This document shows positions 46,745 through 57,779 of a stretch of 64,000 nucleotides of DNA, one piece after another (positions within the stretch are counted from its first letter, which is position 1; each line of letters opens with the position of its first letter). The DNA comes from Smallanthus sonchifolius (taxonomy: Eukaryota; Streptophyta; Magnoliopsida; Asterales; Asteraceae): NCBI GenBank assembly GCA_023525975.1, contig CM042028.1, forward strand, positions 79,545,501 to 79,609,500. The letters are read 5' to 3'. Below the pieces are notes generated by a model. It had not been told where the DNA came from. It worked only from the letters and a program-made list of their open reading frames with translations, and searched no databases. The position numbers and the translations under genes are program-made.

Positions 46745-47164
46745 TAGGGTTTAAATGAGCCTAGCCGAGCCCGAGTTTGTCTAGGCTCAAGGTTCGTTTA
46801 GACTCCATTCCTAAAGCTTGAGTGGCTCAGTAATTTTTCAGGCTCGAGCTCGTATCGGGATAAGCTCGTTCATTATTTATTAATTTTATTTTCATATTTT
46901 TATAATTATTTTCATCATAATTTTATGTATAATAACAATTTTTATATGAATATATATTTAATACATTAAATAAAAATTATATAAATGAAAGACCTGTTTA
47001 GGCTCACGAGTCTGCTCGAACTCGATATGTGAAGCTTGTTCTCGACCTTGTTTATTAAATGAGGCCCAATGAAAGCTCAAGCTCGTTTAAGCATGACTTG
47101 ATTCGTGTTTTTAGCGAGCCGGTCTCGAGTAGCTCACGAGCGGCTCTGCTCATTTGCACCCATT
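46745..47164. mobile_element. hAT MITE
   Basis: Ends AGGGTTTAAATGAGC and the inverse of GGGTGCAAATGAGC. A perfect 8-bp duplication CTAATAAA lies at 46737-46744 and 47165-47172. GCTCGAGC-type motifs cluster inside both ends. It lies 12 bases from the Helitron end. Confidence 0.8.
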
Positions 47165-47452
47165 CTAATAAAAAATATGCATAATCCATAGTTTCTCTCT
47201 AAATATATACTGAAATAATATCAAAAGTAACTTTTTTAGTCATATTTTAATTCTCAAAAGCTTAACTGCGAGAACATTACTGTACTGCATTAAAACCATA
47301 ATCAGTTCATTAGAATTTACTAATGTGGTATGACTTTTAACCTTGCGAAACTATATAAATCTATGTCTATTAATTTTACCAATTACACATATCCATCAAT
47401 CCAAATGTGATTTTTTCTCTTCAAACTTATAAAATAATTTATTACTAGGGGA

Positions 47453-47925
47453 CGTTGCCGCGCATTGCAGTGGTGACATTGACGTGGTTAAGTATGTGAA
47501 GAAATGCGTATGAATCTACGGCGGCTCGGCTTTGGATATTGAAACGTAGGTAAAAACACGTTGCAACCGTATATTCAAAAATAAAGAAAAAGTTACGTCA
47601 TAAAAATGAGGGTTAAGAAACAAGAAAGCGAATTAAAAAAAATAAAACTTAAAAATATCATATTTGACTCGGCTCAGTTTTGAATAAAATTTATGACATA
47701 GATAAAAACAAGTACATCGTAAAGGCATATTCTGAATTTTCAAAAACATTATAATTTAAAAGTTATAAAAGAAAATTAAAATATGTTTAAAATTAATTAT
47801 AATATTAGAATAAAAAATATAAAAATATTGAATTATTAAAGAAAATTAAATGGGACACTTGGCTACCTTTTAGTGGTACATTGACGATAATTTAGTGACC
47901 AACCTGCTACTCATTCCATATTTAT
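47453..47925 (-). mobile_element. probable Helitron-like copy (family of element A)
   Basis: CTAG at 47453 is followed by GGGACGTTGCCGCGCATTGC, an imperfect version of the hairpin terminus. The other end near 47910-47925 (CTGCTACTCATTCCATATTT) resembles the 5' region of element A. Both boundaries are degraded. Confidence 0.4.
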
Positions 47926-47933
47926 TTTTTTTC

Positions 47934-48170
47934 TTCTAAGGCGGCGGAATTTAATTAAAAGTAGCCTAGCAAGAAGCTAGATCCAACAAAAACAAGATAC
48001 AAGTCGGATAATACAAGGAAATTCAAAACTTCTACACCAAATTTCCTCAACGTGACCAATCTAAATTATGAGAACCCTGTCTATTCTTAATCCAAATGAA
48101 GGTCTTGATTTTGATTTCTTCTAACCGTTTTCTTGACGCAACCTCGCTTATTGTTGAAAATGTATTTATT
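47934..48170 (-). mobile_element. 5'-truncated LINE, 3' end
   Basis: On the minus strand a frame reads RLEEIKIKTFIWIKNRQGSH, typical of the C-terminus of plant LINE reverse transcriptases. A 3' tail follows (GGATCTAGCTTCTTGCTAGG to AATTAAATTCCGCCGCC), then an A-rich stretch. Only the last 230 bases or so remain. Confidence 0.6.
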
Positions 48171-48562
48171 TCTAATTGTATACATATACAATTTCATTTG
48201 TTAGTTACAATTCATTTAAAAATATTTACTAATTAAGATAAATAAAAGTAAAAGAAAATACTTTTACATTACTCAGAGCATTCATAGTCTATTCCATCTT
48301 CTCATTCATATAATTTAACTAAAAAACATCGTTTTCTAAAAATCTTTCACATCTCATTCTCCATATCTATCTCTATTCAATTAAACAATACTTGTTTATT
48401 TATTTTATTTTTTTTACCTTTTCTCTTTCTATACTTTACATCCACTCACAAAAAATATAAAATAATAGATATGGGGGATGAATAGTTAGCCCTCAAATAT
48501 GAGGGACTACTTTGCTTCCCCTAAAAATATAGGATGTGGAATGGGTTGGAGTGATATTTTAA
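48171..48562. other. intergenic
   Basis: AT-rich, no feature. Confidence 0.4.
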
Positions 48563-50233
48563 GGCCAAGGGGAGTACCCACCATTTTCCACATTTCCACA
48601 CTGCTTCACGTCAGCGTCACATCAGATTTTACAGATTTTTCACATTCTCCACATTAGAGGGAAATGGTTCCACATTTTCACGCTGCTACGTCATTTTCTT
48701 TTTCTAATTTAATTAATTTTATATAACAATTTTAATAAAAATAAAAAAATAACATAAAATTTAAAAAACATTACATTTAAAAAACTAAAAAACATTACAT
48801 TTAAAATAATAAAAAACATAACAATTTAAAAAACTAAAAAACTAACATAAAAACTAATAAATCATTGCCTCTTAAGTCGTGCACGGATCTTGGCTTGCAA
48901 AGCTAGGACGTCTTCAGATGTTCACCCGAAAGGTGTTGGGTATTCAACGTCAACACCTTTAGATCCTCTCGTTCGTTCGCTTCCTCCCGAAGTTTGAATT
49001 TTTTTTTATTTTCAACGGCGTCGTATATGCCGGTAAAGGTCTCTCTTTTCGCCAACACTTTATCCAATTTTTCGTCCGTAGCCGAGGATGGCGTAGCTTT
49101 CTCCTTTCCTTTTTGTTTTGCTTTTTCCCTCCCGATTAGACGTGGTGGTTCATGCTCCTCATTTTCTTCGGAAGCTTCATTGAGATTGATGAAACAACGT
49201 GCTTCCGATCTGCTGGTCGGTGTCCTTTACCGATCGTACGACTTTCTTTTTGACCCGGTCGATTGGGGTCAAAGCATCTCCGACACTTTATGCCATTGTG
49301 AACAATTCCTAAGAACTTTCCAACAATTTAAAAACTTGAAAACTTGTTTTTCCTCATCTAGATATTTTTGTAAACAAGCGTTCAAGATATCGGCGTCGTT
49401 TTCGCCACTTTTGCGGTTATTGCTTCGGTTATTATGTATAGCGCAAAACTTCGCCGTTTTTGTACGTATCTCCCGCAACTTTGAAGTTAATGTGTCTATT
49501 GAGCGGTATTCTCCACGATTCATTTTAGTGAGGAACTTTTGAAAAATTCGTTCCCACATATAATGACCCGTTTGAGTGTTTCCGACTATTGGATCCTCGG
49601 ATATATCCACCCACGATTTTGCTAACGCCTCTTCCTCGTCGCGTGTCCACTTTGAGGTCCGGTAGATGCACCTACTTTTTTTCTTTTTGTGAGATGATCC
49701 GGATTGGGTTTCGGTTTCGTTCTCGAATAAAGGGGAGTAATCTCGTTGTGGTGATGGTGGAGGTTGTTGAAAAAAAGAGAGACCGGTTATTGTATTTGAT
49801 AGTTCTAAAAACCGAATTGTGGGGAGTCGCCTTGAAAATGTTGAACGGGAGGCGGCGACGGAGGCATCCAAAACAGATTGGTGTTCGGTTGGTTGGGGGT
49901 GCTCGGTTGTTTGGGGTCCATATCTTTTCAAAAGAAATGATGGTTTGGATGATTTAGAGAGAATTGTAGATTGGTTTTTATAAATTTTATGGTTTGTAAA
50001 ATGGGTATATATAGAGTTGATTAAATTTGCAAAAAAAAAAATTTAATACAAAACTAGCCGTTACCCAACGGCCAAAACAATTTCAAACAGACAAATTTTT
50101 TTCTCCAAGCCGTGGAGATTCACACGGTGGCTACCCACGCTCGTGGACCACGCCAGGCGGGTGTGGTGTTCCACGCCACCCACGGAGCCACATCAACTTC
50201 CACGCCGGGTTCACGAGGGTACTCCCCTCAGCC
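48563..50233 (-). mobile_element. PIF/Harbinger element carrying only the Myb-like ORF
   Basis: Ends GGCCAAGGGGAGTACCC and the inverse of GGCTGAGGGGAGTACCC, with the diagnostic TAA duplication (48560-48562 and 50234-50236). The 1,671-bp body encodes the SANT/Myb-like second protein of the family on the minus strand but no DDE transposase. A 314-bp MITE with the same ends lies at 53137-53450. Confidence 0.88.
48960..49931 (-). pseudogene. PIF/Harbinger Myb-like protein, frameshifted
   Basis: The first 220 codons (49269-49931) hold a low-complexity N-terminus, KKKKSR, then SKWTRDEEEALAKSWVDISE, DPIVGNTQTG and WERIF. This is the trihelix/SANT signature of Harbinger-encoded Myb-like proteins, often annotated as glutathione S-transferase T3-like. 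The frame stops after HKVSEML. Further along the minus strand another frame continues RLIGREKAKQKGKEKA and a coiled coil to KLREEANERE, the usual C-terminal half. At least one frameshift therefore separates the halves. In active elements this protein helps bring the transposase to the ends. Confidence 0.8.
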
Positions 50234-50236
50234 TAA

Positions 50237-51070
50237 GTGATCTTAAAAATTTGAGTATGAGGTAGAGGATGATAAGGGTGGCGACTGTGATAAGGAAGGA
50301 GATTTATGTTCCTCTCGTTGAATTCCTTATTCAAAGGAATTTGAGGAAATCAATTCCTATTTTAATCCAACCAAACATGTTATTACTTGAATATATATTC
50401 CAAAGGAATATATAAACCAAGTTGATGTATAATAGAATTAAAATTTTAATACCACTGAACTCAAACGAATCAAACGCATGTTTGTATCAAGTTAGTGTAT
50501 ATAGTGGTGTCTCTCCCCGTGAGGTTAAGGGTTCGAGTTCCACAATGAAAAATGGTGTAGTTTGAACCTAGAAATAGAATTAGATGAGCGTGTGTTCATC
50601 TTTAAAAATAATTCAAGGCTAAAAATTAGTTCATTTAATTAAATAATTGTTATTTAATAACTCTTTTAAATTGCCCTATTTTCAAAACATTTAATATGAT
50701 GTATTGTAACTAGAATTGTGGATAAGGTTTTTCCATGAAGTATGTAGTTGCAGTTTTCAGTTAGCACATTCCTTAAAACCTTTTTTTATCCCTTTTCATT
50801 TAGAGTATTTTGTTCACAAACTTTTTAAAATTCCATGGCATATTCTTCATTTTCTTCCCATGGTGACACTATTTGATTGTGTCAATTTATTAGAATTTAT
50901 TTGCCATCATGTTAAATTTATTACCAAATTATTTCACATGGTTCCTAATTAATATCATTTCATCATAAATATTAAATAATAATTATAACATACCATAGAA
51001 TATAAACACTTGCTAATTAATTATCATCTCTAAACAAAGCTAAACAAAACAGGGGTATAGTAGTAAAATT
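50237..51070. other. intergenic
   Basis: Contains a tRNA-like stretch near 50505-50545 with a B-box (GGGTTCGAGTTCC). Otherwise AT-rich 3' flank of the thaumatin-like gene. Confidence 0.35.
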
Positions 51071-52780
51071 CTATAACCACCAAACCGACGTCAATATAAA
51101 AGCAATAACCGTAACGGAAAAAACGCCGAAAGCATTAGCCGATGAGCCGCTGCCGCTAATCTCTGCCGATTGGTTAACTCCGGTGGTTTTGCGGCTGCAC
51201 AAAATTTAATAATTTTTAGAATATCGAAAATTATAAAAATGAATAATTGACATGCATTGATCAACCAAACAAAACGGTGACGTAGTGGCATTTTGTTTCT
51301 TCTTGATATTATTTATTTTATATATTTTTTCTTAGTCGGCACCGACTCTCGACAGGCACTGTATCAATATATTAATTATTCTTATTAACGAATACTAAAA
51401 TGTATGGGATTTTATAAATATGTGTAAGTTGAAGGGGATAAAATGGTAGGTTCACATAGGGGGGTGGGGGTTAAAGAATAAAGATGGGTTAATTAATTTA
51501 TGTGTAATGTGCCTACAAATAAAAGGGAAAATCACAAAAATGTACTTATTCATTCATTTTTTTATTAATACAAACATTTACTTTTACCATTAATACCAAC
51601 ATTTAAAACCTTGAAACGCATTATATGGTCCATAAAAATCGCCACGTATAGTTGCCGACTGAAATCTAGCATGCAGGGTACGTGATATTTTTTATTGGTT
51701 TTGATTGGTTTTTGGTTAATCTTATTTTACTTTTAAAGTTTTTTTTGTCAGCTAAAATCTAGCATTCTTAGACGACCAACATTTTGTGTTATGGTTGCAA
51801 TGCATGTGCGGTGAGGATGAGGTCAACACACCACGTTGCCACAACAAGGGCGGTGTTGCCGCACTCACCGCAATGCAATGTCACCCTGCACCCGATCTCA
51901 TCGTAACTTGTATTAACATAAGGCATGAAAAAGACAAAATGACGATTTTGTACTAGATGACAAAAAGGTTAAAACTGATCTTAACAACAAAGAAAAGGAT
52001 AAATTAGTAAATATACCTGTTCGCCGGAGTCGGGCAAAACGTAATAACGTAGTTAGCGGAGGAACAAGTAAACGTGCTAGTTCCATCGTCATACGCGTAA
52101 CTATACGCCGACGGACATGCAGTTTTAAAATACTCCGAATACGACGTCGGATTGCACGTCTGCGGAGTCGAGTACGCTCCACTACAGCAATACATCGGAT
52201 CACCAAACGCCTCACAAGCACTCCTACAAGCAACACACTCATCAACGTCACCGGAGCCCGTCAACCGCAGTTCCGCCGGACAATTTTTATTCAAATCGGC
52301 GACACATCCGGTAACATTACAGTTTCCACTGGATTCACCTTGCGGCACCACCATCATTGGGAGATTGTAACCGTCGACAAGGCTGACGTCGTAGAAATCC
52401 ATCCCGTTGGCTCCGTTGAGTGTGAATTCGGCCAAGGTCGCCGGCGGTGCGGCGCCGCCGCCGTTGCATTCGACGGTTCCGGAGCCGCAATCGCCGGTGA
52501 CGCATGAGAATCGGCCGGTGGAGTCGGTGGAGCAGAGTCTGCGGCCCCACATTCTGCCCGACCAGGAGGGAGGGATGGAGATGGAGTTTGATTGGGTGGG
52601 TTGGAGAGGGAAGCCGGTGGTGGGGAGGGGAGGAGTGCCGGCGCCGGAGAGAAGGCCGGGCCAAACGGGATAGTTGCATTGGTTGGTGAGTGTGAATGTT
52701 GCTGATTGGATTGAATTAAATGAAGATGTGAGAGATAGGGTTAGGGTTAGAAGAGAGATGGAGAATTGAAGTTTCGCCAT
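51071..52780 (-). CDS. GPI-anchored thaumatin-like protein
   Basis: Exon 1 (52017-52780) encodes a signal peptide (about residues 1-26) and the thaumatin domain. Exon 2 (51071-51194), joined in phase through GT/AG, adds 41 residues: a Ser/Gly-rich linker SGSGSSANAFG and a hydrophobic end FSVTVIAFILTSVWWL typical of a GPI signal. Total 295 aa. The family signature GRFSCVTGDC lies at 89-98. Acidic-cleft residues (E118, D131, D136) and YCCSGAYSTPQTC are present. I count 17 cysteines in the domain; Cys182 (in DVDEC) is extra to the usual 16. PR-5 relatives act in the apoplast in defence or bind wall glucans. If exon 2 is skipped, read-through ends after NRYIY. Confidence 0.87.
51195..52016 (-). 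other. intron of thaumatin-like gene
   Basis: Starts GTATAT and ends GTGCAG on the minus strand. A stretch at 51650-51740 (GACTGAAATCTAGCATGC, ATTGGTTTTGATTGG) resembles 53590-53680 upstream of the gene, which suggests a shared repeat. Confidence 0.6.
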
Positions 52781-52895
52781 TGTTGAAGGTTTGTGGAGTG
52801 AAATTGATAACGTTAATGGCGGGGGTCGTCGTTTTGCAGGAAGTCGGAGAAGGTGATCGTCGTCGTCGTTATGCCGGGATCGCTTCGTGTTTCTA

Positions 52896-52903
52896 TATTT
52901 ATA
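52896..52903 (-). promoter_or_regulatory. TATA box of thaumatin-like gene
   Basis: TATAAATA on the minus strand lies 116 bases upstream of the ATG at 52780, a normal distance for a short 5' leader. Position is the only support. Confidence 0.5.
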
Positions 52904-53136
52904 GTAAAGATATAATCACTTTGACCCCACTGGTATATACAAATATCAGAACTGACCCTTACGAATATGAAAATATCAAGCAAGCCTTAAATGGTTTATA
53001 AATAACAGAGAAGACAAACCATTCCAAAATGTATATTTTGACCCAATTTTTTTTTATCAAAATAAACATTGGTATTTAGTCACTAAAAAGTAAGTATATC
53101 TAAAAGCAACAAATCAGAAAACACCACGTACCTTTA

Positions 53137-53450
53137 GGCGAAGTACCCTCGTGAAACCCACTGTGAAGGTGAGGTGGCAAGCGTGGTAGCGTGGAACATC
53201 ACGCCCCCTTGGCATGGTCCCGAGCGTGGAGCTCCCCCGTGCAAATTTCCACGACGTGGAGCAGGGAAAGGTGAAGGAGGTGGAGCAAAGGAGTGGGGTC
53301 AAGACCAATGGTTTTTAAACACATGTATTTTTTAAGTGAGTGGAAAGTAGAACACCACGCCCCCCCAAATGTGGATACCGTGTGGAAATGATGTGACGTT
53401 GACGTGGAGGGGTGTGGATGTGTGAAAATATGTGGGTACTTCCCTTGGCC
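53137..53450. mobile_element. Harbinger-derived MITE (314 bp)
   Basis: The right end (inverse of GGCCAAGGGAAGTACCCACA) matches the left end of the element at 48563. The left end GGCGAAGTACCCTCGTGAA matches its right end, so the MITE is an internal-deletion relative in opposite orientation. TTA flanks both sides (53134-53136 and 53451-53453). Confidence 0.88.
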
Positions 53451-53453
53451 TTA

Positions 53454-53918
53454 GCTGGCTAAGGAGGCTAGGTTTTAGCTGCCATGAAAAACCTTGCAAA
53501 GTATAATTGGATCCACCAAAAACTCAATCAAAACCAATAAAAATATGTCAAAAGGCCGTGGAATAGGTTTAAGCCGACAACCAGATTTCTACCGGCGGCT
53601 GAAATCTAACACACATGTTACGTGGGGTTTTTTTATTGGTTTTGATTGGCTATTTTGGGAACCCCCATGCACTTTTCAAGGTTCTATGTGCCAGTTAAAA
53701 TATGATTATGTGACGTTTTGTGACCGGTTGCTTTTGAGTATGTTTATATTTGAATGAGTTAAAAGTCAATATTTATTTAATAAAAAAGAAGTCAAAATGT
53801 TTATTCTCGTGATTTCTCCTTTTTATTTTCTAATTGCTATTATATTATAATGAGTGTGTAGAAATGAAAATTTAGTTACATTTGACGTTTTTATTTTCTA
53901 ATTGCTATTGTATTATAA
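53454..53918. other. intergenic with tandem duplication
   Basis: ATTTTCTAATTGCTATT(A/G)TA occurs at 53827 and 53893. The first copy continues into GTAGAAATGAAAATTTAGT. The second copy is cut by Helitron B, and its continuation resumes at 57365. Confidence 0.6.
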
Positions 53919-54189
53919 CTAGTGTTGAACCCGCGCGCGCTGCGGCGCTTTAAACTGTCATTGAAATTTGTGTGTTCAAAAGTTTATATAATAAAATCAG
54001 AAGCGTTTACATTCTGATTACTTCACATTAAAAATGTCTAAATACAACAGACTCTAACGGAGATCCAGATCCAACTTGTTCTACGAACAGTGAAGTTTCT
54101 CTGTTTCCTTTCTTCATTGCACATGTCCCATGTTAAGTTTGAAATGACCCATGAGAATTACGTAGCAGATCAGATCAAACGAACCGGAG

Positions 54190-54263
54190 AGGTGATTCAA
54201 ACCTTCTAAGAGTCCGGATAGGATTGCCAGTGAACACAAGCTTCCTCAAAGTTGTCATCAAGC
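54190..54263 (-). pseudogene. possible captured LRR-protein exon (LRRC40-like)
   Basis: After a possible acceptor (ACCTAG) the frame reads LMTTLRKLVFTGNPIRTLRR, which resembles the C-terminal repeat of plant LRRC40-like leucine-rich repeat proteins. Homology stops soon after and a stop follows. The match is short. Confidence 0.4.
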
Positions 54264-54742
54264 CTAGGTAATAAGATCCGGAAAATATTATAACTGAATC
54301 TAAATTCGTTAAGGAGAGATAACAAGTATCCGATATAGATGCTAATGAAGAGACATGTGCTGAAATAAGAAGTATTTATAAAACATTGTAGTTCACATTT
54401 ACTACTGAATACAGCTTCTATAATAAAATGCTAACATTCCCAAAATTCCAGAATTCAGTCATCATGTATGAAAAATACTAAACTATAGAATTCAATAATT
54501 ATTACCACTCCAGATAAGTATGGAAAGCCACTACTCCAGATCTAAAAACTGAAGGAATCCATGTGAATTTGAATATGAAGAGTACTCCTTTGAATCTCTA
54601 GAATTAAAAGCGAACTCTTTTATTGGACGATTTTGTAATAATTAAAAAGGTCAAAAACAGTTGATGGTCAAAACAAAAATTTTAATCAAATGAATTGCCA
54701 TGTTGATGATGTGTTGTAATGAAATATTAGAGATATGCTAAC

Positions 54743-55210
54743 CTTCTTAAAAAGAACAGTGCTCATCAAATTTTCAGAGAGTTGAACATATTTTTCACAA
54801 GAACAAACCAAATCAAATGTGGGTTTGACTAAAAGTGGTCCAAATAAACATCCAATTAAACTTTTTATGTACCTTATAAGCACACTAATCTGATGTGACA
54901 TCAATTGTTACTTCAACTTTAGGACCATATACATGGGGACAAACATGTTTCAAACAGTGTTGCTTCAGATGTTCAGTGGCCTCAGCTGATCCATGCGCCA
55001 ACACCTAATAGAGAAGATATTATAATTTTAACAGTTTAACAACAATTACAATAAATTACTTTCTATAATTGTAGTACTAACTAAATAAGTAAAGAAAAAT
55101 AGCATTCATACAAATTTCAAGGGAGCGACATGAGAAAGAATTGATTTGATTGAACGACCATCAGAACGCCCTTCAAAATCCATGTAAACCAATGAACATT
55201 TGACTTGGAA
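54743..55210 (-). pseudogene. captured CPSF100 (CPSF subunit 2) exons, non-functional
   Basis: Three exons with introns retained: 55112-55210 (CSLVYMDFEGRSDGRSIKSI), 54873-55004 (AHGSAEATEHLKQHCLKHVC, then PHVYGPK) and 54743-54787 (VQLSENLMSTVLFKK). They match the C-terminal metallo-beta-lactamase/beta-CASP-linked region of CPSF100, an inactive partner of CPSF73 in pre-mRNA 3' processing. A TAG at 54885-54887 replaces a Leu codon between TSD and CAYK. The acceptor AG before the last exon is lost (AT instead). The rest of the gene is absent. Its place inside a Helitron explains the isolated exons. Confidence 0.8.
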
Positions 55211-56334
55211 CTGAAACAGACAGAATACCAATACAAGATAATAAATAGAAGTTGAATTCTTTGTGGTAAATTCTATCTAGCATTGCCTTCAATTACCGAA
55301 TCTCAACGGTTGATCCGATAGTTTACCTTCAGAACCACCACCATCGCTGTTTTTACAATTGATTTAAATAAAAAATATAAACCATATAAGGGATGCTTAA
55401 GGTCGGAACGACAAACCAAACCGACTGGGTTGGATGGTCAACCAAATGCCCACATGATTAATGAGAATGGAAATTAACCGCTCTAATTCCAAATATTTGT
55501 TCGACTAATCATGAAAAAACACAAAATTTGAAACTTGCCATCAGAAGCATACATCAATAGATAAGCTCTTGTTTGATGTAAGAATATAACAAATATATAA
55601 AAATATAATAGTATATATTTTCTTTTTCATTTCTTTCAACCGAGTATTCTATATGTTTTAAGAAGCGAACAAAAGAGAAGCCAAAAGCAACCTTTCATAA
55701 AAGCTTTGAGACATATATATTGAAAATGTTAAAATACTTTCAGATGGATAAGAGAATTCATCTTTTTGTTCACTTTCAAATAAAAATCATGCCCACGCCC
55801 ACATGCTCATAGAGCCCAATTTAAACACCTACATGATTTTCAGTCCTGCAAATGAGCAAAAATTGACTTGTAAAGCAAAACTGATATGTTTTCAGTCCTT
55901 TTTAACTTCAAAAATGACTTGTAAAGCAAAACTGATAGACGCAAACTTTGGATCCAAAAGAGAAATTATCTGCATTTTTTACTAACACATTGCACCGTGA
56001 ACCAACACTCACGAACAACTGATGTGTTAAACCCAAAACCACAAACGAATACCTGAACTGATGTTTGTTAAGTGCCTCTCCCACACATATGCAAATATGT
56101 CCAAAATGAGTAAAATCTATATTACAATTGAAAGATTGATGAAATGAAGACAAAATTACATGGTTATTGTGATGTCCCAGCCTTTATCTGCAATCTGCAA
56201 GCGACAACCAATTAAAGAAAACGAATCAGCGCAAACGTTCGAAATAGATTAAAGAACAAAAACACGCAAATATATGTTTTGCTTTACACAGATTTAACAT
56301 AATAAAAAACCTAAACAAACATGGTTACATCAGC

Positions 56335-56632
56335 TACATGATATCACAACCACAATAAAAAGATGTAGCTGAAAGCCAAATAAAGTGACCAAAGTAATTT
56401 GATCTACACTCTAAATATGATAAAATCGGTTCAAATTTTGCACTAAATTGCATACGAGCCTCCATTCGTGATATCACAACCACAATAAAAAATAAATAAA
56501 TAAAGTGACCAAAGTACCTGAAAGCCAAATGATCCGTCAGCAAACGTTGTAGCTGCCGATAAAGGATTGGAAGGAGAAAAAAGTACCTGAAAGCCAAATG
56601 ATCCACGTGCAACAAAATCAGTAAAAAAAACA
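56335..56632. repeat. short nested duplications in Helitron B
   Basis: GATATCACAACCACAATAAA occurs near 56340 and 56469. ACCTGAAAGCCAAATGATCC occurs near 56516 and 56585. Confidence 0.75.
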
Positions 56633-57006
56633 TGTTCTCTTTTCATTTTTCTGTAGATAAAAACCAAATTGGGGCTAAAATTAGGGTTACATAGAAAGAA
56701 TATAGGTTCTTTGATTAGAGAAGGTGTTTATGTGGCAACCAACCTGATTTAAGCCTTAGTACCTTACCTCTCACCGGAGCTACCCCTGTTTTCAAACCAT
56801 AAATTCATCAGCTAATCCTGAGTAACAATAGAACTGCAAAACTATTAGTGAAACCTAACTACTGTGAAAGAATTTCCCTGAGGTTTTGTTATTAATGAAA
56901 ACTCGAACACACACATAGATAGTGAAAGAACAGATGAGATACCATTGGCTTCCTGCCGGTGATGACTGCCACCGCCTGCAGACCACCCGTCCTCCGCCGA
57001 ATTAGG

Positions 57007-57220
57007 TCTGATCTCGTCGACAACGGTGGTTTCGTGAAGATCGATTGCGATTGTAGAGAGAGAGAGACTGGGAGGCGGCGAGGAAACGGAGCTTAGCTGT
57101 GGGTCACTGTTCCGTTCTTAGACCTGACCTAGTCGACAACGGTGATTTCGTGAAATCGATCGCAAATGTAGAGAGAGAGAGAAAGTGGGTGCCGACCAGA
57201 AATGGAGCTTCCCTGTGGAT
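57007..57220. repeat. tandem duplication of about 110 bp in Helitron B
   Basis: GTCGACAACGGTG(G/A)TTTCGTGAA and TGTAGAGAGAGAGA recur in two adjacent units, followed by (G)GAAACGGAGCTT or AGAAATGGAGCTT. It looks like captured 5' leader sequence of a gene. Confidence 0.8.
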
Positions 57221-57779
57221 GGGAAATCGTTCTTATCCCATCAAAAAGGTCACAGACTTGTAAACCATGTTTTGCGACTTATACACGCAGTAACAACTTG
57301 TACATGCTACTTTACAGCCTGTATATTTACTATTCACCATCATGGGTTTTAAATAAGTTTGTAATGAGCGGGTAGAAATGAAAATTTAGTAACATTTGAC
57401 ATTAGTTATGTTTCAAAATGAAGTATAAACTTAAACTATAAGAGCATTCATATCAGTTTCTTCATCCACATCTCTATAATTACACTAAAAATCACTATCT
57501 TTTCTCTTTTCTTTTCTAATAATACTTTTTTATACCTTTATCATTACCTTTTCTCTCTACTCCACTCACAACCATTTTAAAAAATATTAAAAAATTAATA
57601 GAGGTGAACGGTGTTTTCCTAAAATATACAAAAAATTTATACATTTTCTCTCTTCTTCACTTACAAACACTTTAAACCACTACATAAATATGCATAATCC
57701 ACCTACAAAGATATGGAGAATCCGATGTGAATCCTATAAAGAATAAACAACTAATGGGCTTTTGGGCTATGATTGGGGG

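Larger units (their letters stand above)
53919..57364 (-). mobile_element. gene-capturing Helitron-like element B (3.4 kb)
   Basis: CTAG at 53919-53922 begins an inverse 3' terminus with a GC-rich, somewhat degraded palindrome (CCCGCGCGCGCTGCGGCGC). The opposite end reads, on the minus strand, TTACAAACTTATTTAAAACC and then GGTGAATAGTA, matching the 5' end of element A. It splits a duplicated flanking sequence between A and T, so the empty site can be inferred. Inside are CPSF100 exons and a possible LRR-gene exon, both in the sense of the Helitron. There is no RepHel gene. Confidence 0.65.

Noticed and set aside
48994..49542. A 182-codon plus-strand frame
   Set aside because: It is the antisense shadow of the Harbinger Myb-like protein, whose recognisable motifs lie on the minus strand.
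52335..52689. Several Arg/Gly-rich frames on both strands overlapping the thaumatin-like exon
   Set aside because: They are alternative frames of a GC-rich real exon with a clear thaumatin signature and signal peptide.
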